A stretch of DNA of 64,000 bases from Triplophysa rosa. Taxonomy: Eukaryota; Chordata; Actinopteri; Cypriniformes; Nemacheilidae. The stretch is from positions 1,696,431 to 1,760,430 of the forward strand of contig NC_079913.1 of the NCBI RefSeq assembly GCF_024868665.1, read 5' to 3'. Positions 25,317 to 38,410 of the stretch are shown in pieces. The translations under genes were made by a program, and so were the position numbers. Numbering within the stretch: the stretch's first letter is position 1; every line of letters begins with the position of its first letter. Under the pieces are notes generated by a model, which saw only the letters and a list, made by a program, of their open reading frames with translations, was not told the origin of the DNA and searched no databases.

Positions 25317-28300
25317 GAATTATTAATACAAAATTACTGTTGCAGTAAGGCTCTTACAATAGAAGTAAAAATATAATTCAAGGGTTAAAAATATAAAAAA
25401 GGAAAATATTATTTTTCTTATGAAGCACTTGCATGGAAATGTGCTGTCAAGTGTCTAAATCATCAATTCTGTGTTTTGATCTGTATATCATGCAAATGGT
25501 TTTACCGGGTGTGCATGTATATATTTTTCAATGCTTTGGTCGTCATGTTTTTGGTCTAAGTTGCCTCAGAAAGATGCAAAGGGAATCTGATCTCCATGAG
25601 TTTTGTCTAACAAAACTTTCAAGAATACAAAAAGCAGACAAGAGACTGAGAGAGAGAAAGAGGCAGGACAAGAGAGGAGAAGAAAAGCTTTAAAAGCCTT
25701 CACAGGTGAGCTGGGCTGAGGGACACCCTGTCTGTTTGGTCACTCTGAGAATAAGGTCATGTTTATGCAGAATCTCATATGGGCTCCCACTGGCTTCAAC
25801 AGTCAACATCACTCTACAAGCCTCAGAATCAGGTGGTGTGACCACAGAATTGGCCTAGAGGCGGAGCTTTCATGAAAGCGGGTAACAAAAGTGAAGCCTA
25901 CACCATGGAGAGAAATCAGAGACCCCTTTCCAAATACTCTTTGGATTTGGCACACACCAAGACACTCGCTCACAACTCTTCACGAGGAAAACAACATGCG
26001 TGTCAACATTTAAGCCACATGACCCGAATCGGGCCAGCTCTCGTCCTGACAACAAACAGTTTCACATCTATCAAAGCAGGTAACCGTGACACGGTTTGAT
26101 TGTACGGGCTTGCGGTTTATGTTATGGAAGCCAAATCTGAGGCTCTGGTACCTCCGCGAGATCACTTTTCAAACTGCGATCAAATTATTCTGAAGAACAA
26201 AGGCGTTGCCTTGTATCTTTTGTAGTGAAGCTTTCTCTGTGAATGAGGCCTGACAAAGCGTTCAAATGGGGAAAGAATTTCAAAACAAGCGATATCAAAA
26301 GCTGAGAGAGCTCTGTCGACGTATAACATTTCTTCACTCCAACAAAAAAAATATTAGCTGTTTACATAAAATCTCAAACACTTGCATTAAAATCCTGGAA
26401 TTCCTGCAAGAAAAATGATATTACATAAAACACGCATACAAAAAATAAGAGACTAAACTAATTTAATCTAATTTACATTTAAATGAATCCTTTTTGTGGC
26501 CAATTCTTCACATAATCTAGGAGTTTTACAACTCCACAGGAGGCCAAAATCCTTCAGACTCATTTGGTTCAAAGCTTCTAAATAAATTGGCTCCAGGAAA
26601 CCAATAGCAGCTAATCGACGGCTGTTCCTAAAACACGTTTCGGTAATCCAAGTTTATTCTGTCGCCGTTTAAAACCCAATTGGAGTTGAACGCAAATCTA
26701 ATCTAGAAATCAGAGTCATGCAATGCATTCGCACTGTAAAATTCCCCAACATTGAGACACAACAAATCTCTCCCCGTTCTCTCCTAATCTATCCACGCCC
26801 GTTCCACACCGTGGTCCGTTTCAGGACAGCCCAGCTCGCCACGGGGTCCAGCCCCACTGGGACAACATACTTGGGCGGACGAGACGACGTGAGACCAATG
26901 CATTGGACATGATCACCTGCAAGCAAAGCGTCTAATTCCTCCCACCTGGAGCGACGGGGTCAGACGTGTGTCAGGCCACTCTGATGTCATGCCTGAAAGA
27001 GTCTCTTGTTTCACAATCATTCCAGTCTTTTGGAAAACATCCAGCTCAGGATTCTGCAATAAACTACAGAGACGAACGCTATGCAGTCCTGCTTCACAAC
27101 ATAAACTTACAGGCACGCCGGTATTGAAAGACTGGCGACACGCAGAAGTCTTAGCGAAGGACACTGACTCCAGTGATTAGCATAGCACTCCGGCTGGATC
27201 AATAAGCTCATTGACTCGGTCTGTCTCCTGTATCAGGAATGATGGTGGCGAGTTACCTTTGTAACTCTATTCTCAGTGCAACTGCACGTTTCTCTCGCTC
27301 TAGTTTTTATATCAGCTTCTATCCGTTTTGTTTTGATGGCGTGAGTAAATAAAGCTCTCTGACGTTATCCGAACACTACTAGGAAAAATGAAAGCGTGTG
27401 TTTTAGTATTATCTGAATCTAAAAGCTAGGCATGAGAGTGAAGTAAAAGGTTTGGAGGAGGGTAAAAGCATTACTTTAAAAACCTCTCATTATCAAGTTT
27501 ATAGAAAGATGTGCGAATGGCCTAGACGAGGAGCCACTCAAAAAAAACCTCTTCCTTCGTTCTAACGCGGAGACAAAACAATGAAGCGACGACTTCGAGA
27601 GCAATGCCAGAACCGTGAAGTGAACCTTTGATGGCTTTGACGTTTCCTCATAAAAAACTTTTAAGTTTAAAATATTCACCATGGTTGGGAAATTGGGGGA
27701 TTGACCAGCCATCTGATCCCAGGAGCGGCATAGGTTCTAGGGTTAATGGGGGATAAAGATTAAGAGGAATCGTGCTTTTCGTCTTTCGTCCCCAACTACC
27801 TTCTTTCCAATCCCAAATCAGCCACACAATGAGACCTGCCGTTGGAGACGGAGCCCGGTTCCTTTGATATCCCCCCGTCCTCTGCGCTCTGAGTGTCCGG
27901 AGCAAAGCTCCGTGGAGGTTGCTCTCCACTCCAGGGAGTGGAAGGGCTCTCGCTAAGCCATTTTAGATGGAAATGACAGGCGCTCTACTAGAACAAGAAA
28001 TCAATGGATGGACGAGCAGGGCCCGTCCATCCGAAGAGCAACTCCATCCCTTGACTTTAAACTCGGGTGAGATATGCTTAATTGCTGTAGATTTTATAAC
28101 GTGTGCGTGCGGGCAAAGTGAAGTTGGGGGGCAATTATGCAGGGGGGGGTTTACGCTCTGATCAGAAGACTTCTGTTCCAGAACAGATATGCTTTAAGAG
28201 TTCATCTTTGAAGATTTAAGTGGATACTCTTCAAATTAAAAACTAATATTCAAATCTCTTTAAGGTGGAGAGAGGCGCTGGGCTTTCGACTAGTCTTGAG

Positions 28301-28570
28301 AGGCAGTGACTTCTGGGGTTTTCAGCTTCTGGCTGAAGTCCAGCCACCCACACTCTCGGCAAATGCAAACTTTAATCAGCCCTCCACCTCAAAGGCAAGA
28401 GTAATGGGTTGGAATGCCTTCACTGATAGATGCTTCTTCACCGAAAAAGTCGCGGACTCACTGGAGTTTATGCACACAGCTGCTATGGCTTAAAATATGA
28501 GAAACTTTATTAAGGTTTAAAAAAAAAATTTAAGCATGAACTTGGTCTGAATTTTGATATGCTTGCCCAA
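25317..28570. other. Long non-coding tract
   Basis: No supported gene or transposon in 3.2 kb. Small frames (for example 25433-25693 and 27648-27929) have no domains. 26900-27180 is relatively GC-balanced and unique. A poly-G run is at 28141-28149. Confidence 0.4.
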
Positions 28571-28574
28571 AGCT

Positions 28575-28920
28575 GAGCTTCAGAATTAATGAGCGCTTTT
28601 CCACCATCGCGCCGAACCGTTCTATGCACAGTCTGAAACGGTTACAGTTATGTTTCCACGTGAGCCTGGTTCGACACGGCACGAGTACAAACTGTTCTCG
28701 GCTCGGCATTTTCGGCACGGTTGTCTAACCATTCTGAATCGTGCTAATAAATGCGCGCAGAGGCGTTATAGCGTTATAGTCTCTTGTGTTAGCAAGGCAG
28801 CGCGTGACGCGTTTGTGTTTACATTCTAAAATTTTTTGTTATCAGCCCTGCGGTGGGAAATGAAACCATTTACCGGCTGGCATGGATCGGCACGGAGTGG
28901 AACGATTAAGCAACGAGAAC
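28575..28920. mobile_element. Probable decayed DNA-transposon remnant
   Basis: The left side has GCGCTTTTCCACCATCGCGCC and CGGCTCGGCA-type words. The right side has complementary-looking GGCTGGCATGGATCGGCACG and GGTGGGAAATGAAACC. This CTTTTCCAC...CGGCACGG layout resembles a common fish non-autonomous element. Ends and duplication are not clear, so the boundaries are approximate. Confidence 0.4.
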
Positions 28921-31199
28921 GCGACAAGGGGCTTGTTTACAATGGGTTTGTCGTGTCATGTTCAATGTGGCTAAAATTTAAAAATATAAGTGGTTTTAAT
29001 GCAGTCTATTGTCTTTTTGTCATTTTTGAATAACTGGATGTTTCAGCTCTATTAGCTGAAAAAACAAAACAAAAAAAAGACTTTGAAACCATTTTATTAC
29101 TCTGTATTGTTATAATTTTGATGTGGGCTGTGCTATTCTCTTAAACATAAAATAAGTTTTAAAGCTTTAAAGTTTTCGTTATCATCCTTGGTGTGAACGG
29201 GCTTTAAGATTTCTTCTACGAAAAACTGAGCGGTACGGTATAATTTGGACTCTCAGCAAATCTCTTGACCGTCAACCAAACTTTAGCATTTGCATAGAGT
29301 GCCTTGACTAGCCACGTTTTCCTGCAGTCTGCGGTTTCTCTCATTCACCCTTCGCAACTGCATCCATCCATCTGGCAATGTCATATATCGCTAATGACGA
29401 TATCCACAGCCTCCATCACATAATCAGCGGTTACAGACCGCGGGATTCCTTATGCACGTTTTAGACTTACTTGGTGACAGAGTATCATCAGAGCTGAATT
29501 CGACCGGAGCGTCCGTGGCGTTGAAACAACACTCAAAGAGTTTACTTGCTTTGCTATATGCAACAATACAATTAACGTAAAACTTCAAAACCTCTCTCGC
29601 TGAGTTCTGTGATGTGCCGCAGATCTTTAAGAGCTCCCTGGACACTCGCTTATTAGCATTACTCTCAGGATGCAGTTGATGGAATATGTAATGAAAGTGA
29701 TTTTTCGTGAGAACATATCAATTATGGTTGAGACAGACATATCAAACATGCAAATTAGCACTTTGCGGATTGCTTTTACTCACCGATTTCTCCTTGGTTT
29801 CAGAGTATCCCTGCTGCGCTTTGAGCAATGGCCATACCAGGTCTCATCCTATTCAACACACAACACAGAGCAGGACACACGTGTAAACATATGTAGATTT
29901 TGTTCTTTTAGCCATGCGATTGTTTGCTTTTTGCACTGCATGTAGTTGCTAAACAGCCGTTCTCTAGACAGCGATATTTGGAGCGATTCTAAGTGATGGA
30001 TGAGGTTTACCGCTTGTGTCATGTGAAAGCTTTTCATCTCCCCGCTGAAGTAATTACGACAAAGTCTGTCACACGTCGACAATAAAACGGGTCAATCAAA
30101 TAACTGGATGTGAGCTTGTTTCACGTCAACTAGTCGCGGTATGCGTGTGTATATGTGCGATGGTTCTCTTTTCTGCTTCTTTTTCAAAGGGTGCATCTGC
30201 CAAAAAGATGAAAGTGTTGACAGAAGTACAAGTGAAGCTGTGTTTTGCGATCTTACCCTGAGGGGAAACTTGCAGTTGATGTCCGTGTTTGTTTGGGAGA
30301 GACGGGTCCAAGTATGAGGGAATCTGTCAGAGAGAAACGTAATATGCCATATTCAGAGAGTCGTTTCAAACATGTATTAGTTTTTATTAGTGCTCAGTTT
30401 TTAACTCTATGACAAGAACGTGAAATTATTGAACTGAACAAAAAGCGCTTTGGTTCCTCCGTACATGTCTTCAGATTGACACACGTACTGAATAACGCTC
30501 ACATGCTTAAAAAACAAAGAAAGAAATGAGGGAAACTGTTCGAAAGCCCTCGAAAAAGCTTGCCATGCCTGCCAGGTTAAAACTATCCGAGCATAAATCA
30601 AACTTTCCATCGAGGTTCCTGCCATTTCTTGCTGACACTAGCAGATAAGTTGGACTAAATGAGCGTGTGCACACTTCACCTTGCTTCCCCCAAAAAAACT
30701 GCAAGTCATAACATATTTCCTTTTTAGGCGTACAGTTGTGAAGCTACAGTGTGGCACAGACACGTGCAAACCCAGTGGCCTCAAAACTCACTCCCAGAAA
30801 GACCCTGTAGGCAACTAACAGCGTCTGGATCCTGTGGAATGTGCTACGTGAAGTGTACAAAAAAAAGAGGGGGGTTCGCTTGGAAGAGTTTTTCTGCAAA
30901 CAAAAGATGCCAAATGCCACCGCATCTCGTGCCTGTGTTTGACGAACTTCTGCATAGAATAGCTGTCTATTAGCTCGAGTATTAAGATACGCATCTTCCT
31001 GCTCCATTACACAAACATATACAGTATGTTTAACATCGCAGTGTTTAAGTTTACTAGCTCAGTCAACATTCGAACGAGAGATTTATTCTCAAAATTACAG
31101 TTTTGATAATGTTCCATCTGTGGTTTTTTGTACACACAAACCGTGCGGAGAAAACGCAGTGTAACAAGCTCTACAGTATGTTCTTTTTTCCGCTCCGAG
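28921..31199. other. Non-coding tract
   Basis: No supported gene. Octamers lie at 29288 and 29748. Frames on opposite strands around 29670-30080 and 30744-31007 overlap and lack motifs. Confidence 0.4.
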
Positions 31200-32340
31200 T
31201 TTATTTTAATAGCCCAATAGCTGCGAAAATGTACAATTTAATTCAACTTGCAAGGCAATACCAATGTCATTACTCTGCGTGACCTCACCGTAGAGAGTTT
31301 ACACAATGCCAGACCCATTTCAATTCGGCATACAAAGGGATCTCTAAATACTATCAAATTATACATACACACTGCATTACCCATTCACCGGCTCCCCTAA
31401 TGCCACTGTCTGATATTTACATGAAGCCGCGCGTTTAAGTCGAGATAAACTATTTCGAATCAAGGGCACGGGTGCCTCTTCAGCCCCTCGCAGGGTATGC
31501 AGATGAAAGACGACATTATGCTAACAAGTCAGATTACAGTACACAATAATTTTTTACCTTTTCAAGCAAATACCATCCCGGTGTTACGGGGGGCGTCGGG
31601 CGTAATATTTTCGACTGGGGCAGCGCGGCCCTTATCTGCGCTGGTCGAGCGATTCAGGGTCCCCGAACAAAGCTGAATCTTCAGACTCCTTCCATTCATC
31701 AGTGGACGTGTAATTACCCCCGGTTCACAGTCTAGACGTTACTGCTTTCAGGGTATTTAACGTCGCCTTTGCAACATGCATGCTGCCCGCGCCCGGCGTT
31801 AAATCTGTCGCAGATAAATTAGCGAAGAATGCAATGAAAAAAAGCAGCAACAATGAAAAGAACTTTATCCTCCCCGCTGCTAAATGAGATTTCTTTGAAA
31901 TGCAGATCAGTGGTGCTAGATTAGTGAATTTTAGCTGCTGTCAACATCATAACAAAATACAAATGCGATTGTTCGCCCGGGCCTTATCTCCTTGCTTGCA
32001 TCTGCTTCAACGCTATTTACTCGGCTTGATTTACTATGCAGATCTAAATAAGACGCGCCGACGGCACAATGGCTTCTTAAGCTTCTACATCAAGGTATTT
32101 GAGAGCACAGACACATGAAAAGCCGGCCCATCAAAGGCTCGTCCCTAATGAACTTCCACATCAGAGGGGGTTGGCGAGGCGCTAAATCAGCGATGGTGAA
32201 TGGAGGAAGGATACCTTCGCGCCCCGGGAAGATTAACACGGTGAAGCCACCGAAGGGAGCCGTCCGACGGGTTACTGGTGGTGTAACTGCAGATGAATAA
32301 CCGAATTAAAAGTGGCGGCGTGCACCGGAGCAGGCCTCAA
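31200..32340. promoter_or_regulatory. Enhancer-like block
   Basis: Non-repetitive, GC-balanced sequence with many CpGs surviving in unique context and dense developmental factor words (CAGATAAATTAG, CTAAATGAGATT, TAATGAAC, CTAATG). It has no transposon features and no coherent ORF. The 72- and 61-codon frames inside show no family resemblance. It looks like one or more conserved non-coding elements between the candidate foxp2 start and its introns. The assignment is inference. Confidence 0.35.
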
Positions 32341-35300
32341 GGTAAGACGGATGCGTGTAACTAATAAAACACAGGCTGCCGTGGCAACAGACGTGTACAT
32401 GTTGACACGTCTCGGAGTTGTTAAACGTTCGTGGGAGGAGAGCAACCGTAGCCGCGTCCTTGCGAAGGTGCTACAATGATGACAGTAATCTTCAAAGCCG
32501 AGGCGTTATATTTGGGGAATAACCTCTAATTTCACGCCATATTTGTTGCATCCTGGGTATACAGATGGGATTACAACTCAAATCCCACAATTTACTCCAG
32601 CAACTAGAGAGTGGTGAGAGAGGGAAAATATACAAGGGTATGAAGACCGTGCCTGCCGACGCTGTAGGGCTCTGGTTAGGGTTCAAATCTACATGCACCA
32701 GCGGTTCGCAGCCTCAGAGGCGGTGCACACACAGCAACAGCACATGTGGCTTGAAGCAGAACTGTGACATCATGGCAGATGAAGAGGGGCAATGGGAATA
32801 CAATCGGGGGGGGGGGGGGGGGGTTTGGGGGGGAGAGCACGTGGCAGCTCAAAACTACGTATACAAAACTATTTTTGCATTTAGAAAGAGCTAAACTAAT
32901 CCAAGAGATAATCTTAAAGAAAAATAAAGCCACTCTTTCTTTTTGAATGGGCACCTATGCAAGCCATCCCTATCCAAAGCCTTGCTTGTGCTAAGAACTT
33001 ACTCCTGGGAATGTCTTTAGCAGACCCCCCCCCCATTTCAAAACACCAAGAGGTCTTTAAAGACAGCCAAAGGAAAACCCCTTTAACTCCAAAGCGGAAG
33101 CATCTTTCAGAAAACACCCTTAAGCAGAGGCAGCATGCAACGGCCCGGCGGTCGTACGACACAAACCGCGCAGTTGTGTTTTCCACATCTTACCACTCCC
33201 CTCTCATCTCGCCTCTGCCAAGTGGGCACGATGCCAGTCGCATTTGCAACCACGAGGGACCGTTGCCTTTTTTTCTTGTTTAATGAAATGACAAAACAAC
33301 AGATTTACATATGCAGAAACAGGTGTTGTAACAGGTTTGACTCCTCTTGACCTAAAACGTGTTGCGTGGGGGGAAAACGGCAAAAACACGAGAAGGGAAA
33401 AAAGTTTATTGGCAACAGCTGCCTGGAGGTTGTTTTAGGCTCTGATGGGCATTCACATCCACACCATCTGCCCTGCTGGTTGCCAGAAGTGACAATCTAA
33501 ATTAAAAAGCACTCATCGGATATCACGAAAATAAACTATTGCATTGTTGTAGCCATATGCTTGGAGTGGTCCTATGAAAGACAAAAGAGTAATTAACCCT
33601 CTGCACCGCCTGCATCTAAAGACATCCCAGAGCACCAAACAAAGCATCGGCTCCTGTGTAATCCACACATACACACACATTCCTTCAGGCCCCTAGACGC
33701 ATACCTTCACTTTATAGAAAGACAATGTGAAGCTGTACGATGACTTCAATATGCAGAACGGAAGAACTGCTATCAAGCCATATTTAAAAAATTTGACACT
33801 TTTAATTGTTCTGCGGTTTAATCTGTTTGATGAGTAATAAAATATCAATAACAAAAGTTGAATTATGCAATTTTACTAAAACAAAAAATACTGTGGTAGT
33901 ACCATCATGGTAAAGTTATGGTGCATATTTTGTTATACTTTTATCCATTTCCAAAAAAAGACTTTTAATGTCAAACAAAATCTGCCATTCCTTCCAAACA
34001 CCCCCATACGAAGGTCAAGCACATTAACTCGCGCTCAGTACAACAATTCCTAGAAAACAATTCAGGTCAGTAAGTCAAACTAAAAATATTCGCTCTGCCC
34101 TTGTCAGAGACAAAAGGGGCATTCATTTGCCCTGTTATTATTTACAGGGGGCAGGAGGAACAAACCTGAGCCCGCCGTGACCCTGCCACAGCATTGCAAC
34201 TTCTTCTACAGGGATACCAGCAGAAGGCGGTACCATATGCCCACGGCCTCGGGCCGGATGCTCTTTCTGCAGCCTAATACGCCTGTCAGGAGACGTTACT
34301 GTCACAATTCCTCTGTTTTTTACGGGTTTCAAATAAACTGGTTTTGTTCTTGCTACAGAACTGTCCTCAGAGATTCAAGTTAGAAGAGGACAGTGTGCAT
34401 GAATTTAACTATGATGTTTACAACGCTGATCTTGTTATTTAGATGATTTCATAGTCGTTACAGGCATGATCATTGCAATGTCCCACTTCGCTTATAAAAC
34501 GCATTCAGTAATTTCTAAACAATTTAAATCAACAGATTTTGAAGACAAACTGCAAATGCAGTCTTTTATCAAACAAAAAAAATGAAGTTTACATGTAACA
34601 TTTTATTAGAAACAACAAAATCATGTGAGAATGTCAATCACACAGCGACTCTTCCGTAACTCCTCTCGTTCTCTGGCTCATTGTTTACAGTCCAGACAGG
34701 CTGCGGGGAACTTTGGGCTGAGCAGCGTTGACCTTGCCGTTTACTACAAATGACACCCCGGCATTACTCCGGGCTTCTAGCTGGACCGCGTAAAGATACT
34801 GTCTCTTTAAACAACGCTGCAGTTTCAAGAATCTGTACATCGGGCCAACAAGCATTTATACAACGAATGAAAAAACACACAATATTACATTACTGATGTA
34901 TTCAAAATGAATAAATAATCCCAAGAGCATTAGTTTGTGACAGATTGATACATTGCACAACATTAAGCAGATTACAAAAAATGATTAATTCTTTCATGCA
35001 ATCAATTTCAATATCTAACGACGACCATGACAACAATGTTTTAATAAATGTTCTAATAATAATTCTAATTTGTGTAATTCAAAATAAATGCGAAACGTTA
35101 TTAAATCGAATAATTATACTGAATATTTATTTAAAATGGTGCCATTATTGCTGTCACTGTAGATATGGCAATCTGCATCAGCCATTAAAACTAATCTACA
35201 ATGGTTGACCACCAATATTGTGAGATAAGATGCTTTTGGGTCATTATCACACATCGGTCATGTGATACAATTTCTGTGCCGTCACATTCACAAGTTCAGC

Positions 35301-35838
35301 GTTGAGAATTCTGATCGGTTTAAAGCAAAACGTTAAAGCCACGGTTTCCAGAAAGACATCAAATCCTAAAAATGAAGTAAATCGAAAGCACGGATCCCTT
35401 GAAAAACATTTCAAATAATACATTAAACACTGTGTGGCTTGAGTGCAACACATTTAAAATCCACATCCACAACATTTCAAGAAAGCATTTCTTAGGAAAA
35501 AAATCAACAACCACTGTCAGTAAGTAAGTACAGCAGTAAAAAAGCAGTGCACTTAGTTACAGAAGCTCACTAAACATCATTAGGGTGATTTGGATAATTA
35601 CGGTGCACAAGACCTCTTAAGCATGTAATACAGTCTTTTATCTAAAGAAGTCAATCTCTCTGAGGCTGACAGCCAGAAGCGTATGATCCCGGTAAACAAA
35701 TACTTTCACGCGGCACCAAAGTGCCATTAAAGGCCAGAACTGTCAACACTAATTCCACTCCTGCGAGAGGAGGGGAAAAAAGGATGAAAAAGGAAAAAAA
35801 CGACTTGATCACCTCTGGTTGCCTTAATGTGCATGAAG
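32341..35838. other. Non-coding tract with poly-G run
   Basis: A run of about 17 G lies at 32806-32822. No supported gene. Words around 33420-33520 (TTGGCAACAGCTGCC, CACACCATCTGC) are E-box rich and unique, possibly regulatory. The overlapping frames at 32565-33350 lie on both strands and are low in complexity near the G run. Confidence 0.4.
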
Positions 35839-35852
35839 GTTGTCATGGAAAC
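35839..35852 (+). promoter_or_regulatory. RFX X-box-like site
   Basis: GTTGTCATGGAAAC closely matches the 14-bp X-box palindrome family bound by RFX factors. It lies about 2.1 kb inside the candidate minus-strand first exon, that is, in its putative intron. Confidence 0.45.
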
Positions 35853-36672
35853 GTTTCTGTGAAGTTAACATGGATAAAAACAGTAGGCTATTCGGGTTAG
35901 TTGCCATTAGACTTTTATGACCTTGTTTAGAGACGTATAGACTAGAAAACACGCCGGGTAATACATCGCTTAGCGTTGTGGCATGAACGAGCACAAACCT
36001 TTTCTGCTTCAGTTCTTTTGTAATTCCCAAAACTCAAAAAAGAGGTCTGGAGGTGCAGGGGCTGGCACATGGAACACAGTTTAGGGGGGCGTGCTGACTG
36101 GCAGTTGCCATACCGACAACGTAAAAAAAGAAAGTATGAATTTAACAATGATTTTAAACAATGCAACGGAGAGAAGTGAAAAAACGGTCCCACCCACACG
36201 TATCACAATGACGTACATTAAGAGACCAAAAATGACTCGCCTTCCAAATGCTGGAAACGAAATCGATGTGGATAAACGCATACTCTATAACTAGTCAACT
36301 CGCCGTGGCAGCTTAATTTGGACGGATGATTTTTATTTTACTCAATGCACACACATTAATCCTTAAAGGACATGCTTTTTTTCCTATTAAAGCACAGCGG
36401 TATGGACACACACACCAGCCAATGATTAATGCTGCAATCACGGCAATGCATGCAAAAACACCAGGATAATTCAAGTTTGGGCCCCCCTTCCTCGCCACAG
36501 GTCAGCTGTCATGTACCCCTTACACACACACATACACACGTGTCCTATGTGAAACATCACACTCCAAACTTTGCACTTGAAACAGTGCTAATTAAAATCA
36601 CCTGGTAAGAACGGCGTGGGTCTAATGAAGGGCCGGGCTTCACATTACAAAGCACATTTGGAGCTTTAGAGG
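35853..36672. other. Non-coding spacer
   Basis: No gene or repeat supported. Frames at 35942-36294 overlap on both strands without motifs. Confidence 0.4.
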
Positions 36673-36699
36673 CGTGTGTGTGTGTGTGTGTGTGTGTGT
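36673..36699. repeat. (TG)n microsatellite
   Basis: About 13 TG units. The His-Thr stretches in minus-strand frames come from it. Confidence 0.95.
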
Positions 36700-37930
36700 A
36701 CAGTTGATTTTTACTACTGCTATTCGGCCTCTTTGAAGCGACAGAGCATCTAGTGATGCACACCTGCACTTCACCTGCTGGAATAAAGCACACATTCTTC
36801 TGCAACCAACTCGGGATGAAAATACACCACCTAATCGCAGCTGTAATAATACACTACTATACACCTTAAAAAATTCAACTACCCTATTGATTTAGTCCTG
36901 AAATCCATTTAACCCACTGATCCAGCGCAGGCATTAAATGTGACTGTATCTTGCAGGTGTGCTGTCCATTAACACTCTTATACAAAAGGCTTTGGTATGA
37001 CTTAACCAGAGACTTATTGTGCAACGTAAAAATGAAGTGTTCACTGTGGAACCAAAGTACACATCAATGGTAAAATTATTAACTCATTATTACTATTATT
37101 ATTTATAACAAAATATGAATAATAAAAAATATTATGTCAATAAATTTATCCATGTACAAACATATGTATATAGACATAAATAATGATGTATAAGTATTAA
37201 TAGAAATAATTATGTATATGAATAAAAATCATTGTGTATAAAACAGTAGAATAATATATAAATGTAAATACTATAATCACGTTTGGAATAATTAGTTTTA
37301 CATTTTTTTCACAAAATATCACACTGAAAAATATTACACTGGACTACCAGCATACTCCATACTAAACAAAATTAGTAATTTACTGTTTTAAAAATAAATA
37401 AAATATATGTAAATCTATAATACGCTTTGAAATATATTTAGGACTTTTCACTTGCATGCGTTAAAGAAATAATACGATGCGACGTAAAACTGTTGTCAAG
37501 AGTTATTTTATACACACTTCAATACTTGTTCTTGTTCAAAACGATTATATCAGTACATTACTGCATATTTCTTTCATAGCACTAACAATCCACTAAAAAT
37601 CCCTTCATTGTTTTCGGTCAAGAAAATGTTTGAAAGCACTTGCACAGTCAAAACAAATGCATGTTTTTGTTTGCCACAAATGTCATTTCATAACTAACGA
37701 AAATAGAACAACAATAAACAAAACGGAACCAAAATAAACCCAGTAAACATCATCAACAGATTAAAATGCAATAACAGGTGAAGCACAAAATACGTTGTGA
37801 TGATGTTTAGAAAACCACTGCACTGACAAACTCCCAAACAACACAAATCATGTCAAAACAAGCCATAAACACTTCACGTGCCCACCCAAAACATTCTCCA
37901 AACACCACAGCAGCACATCTTTAACTTACA
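36700..37930. other. Very AT-rich non-coding tract
   Basis: 37060-37450 is almost entirely A/T with ATAAAT-type simple sequence. No gene. It borders the CpG-rich island at 38 kb, giving a sharp base-composition step. Confidence 0.5.
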
Positions 37931-37987
37931 ACTCAAGTCCAAGACAAAATATTTGTGTATAAGACCCGTAAACATGTGGAAACTCAC

Positions 37988-38410
37988 CAAAATAAACACG
38001 TTTATCTCCGGCGATACAAAGTAACGTTAGAGAGGGGCGCGCACACGTGTTCGCTCGCGTACGAGTAAAACACGCGCTGAAAACAAAATTAAACACAAGT
38101 TTGAGAGTAAATAAACGCTGTGGATAGTCCTCTTGCTCGCGTTTGTGCTGTCTTCAGGTCAGCGTGCTGCTGTTGTTATGGACGCAACAGTAAAGAAACG
38201 CGAGGGGGACGCGCGCTCCTGTTTGAATGCGCTCGCGTGACGCGCGACGCGGGGCTGCTTGTTTTTTGTTCAAGATTCAACACATCGAGATGTATCGGGA
38301 AGAGTTTTGGGGGGACTAGCTTATCACAATGCGGGGAGGCACTCGGGCGGAGGTGGATGTTGTTGTTTTTCGGCGTGCTGCGACCCTCACGTGACGTCAC
38401 GTCCACCTGC
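37988..38410 (-). promoter_or_regulatory. CpG-rich promoter with candidate minus-strand first exon (possibly foxp2 5' exon)
   Basis: A CpG-rich island (about 38030-38410) stands in AT-rich flanks. Read on the minus strand it ends in a good splice donor, TTTTG|GTGAGT, with the last exon base at 37988. At its upstream edge is the 14-bp perfect palindrome ACGTGACGTCACGT (38389-38402), containing a full CRE (TGACGTCA) and overlapping E-box (CACGTG). A 97-codon plus-strand frame and a 76-codon minus-strand frame overlap each other and show no domain, so the exon would be untranslated. In vertebrates FOXP2 is divergent from PPP1R3A, which places its start exactly on this side and strand. The gene identity is inference. 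Confidence 0.45.
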
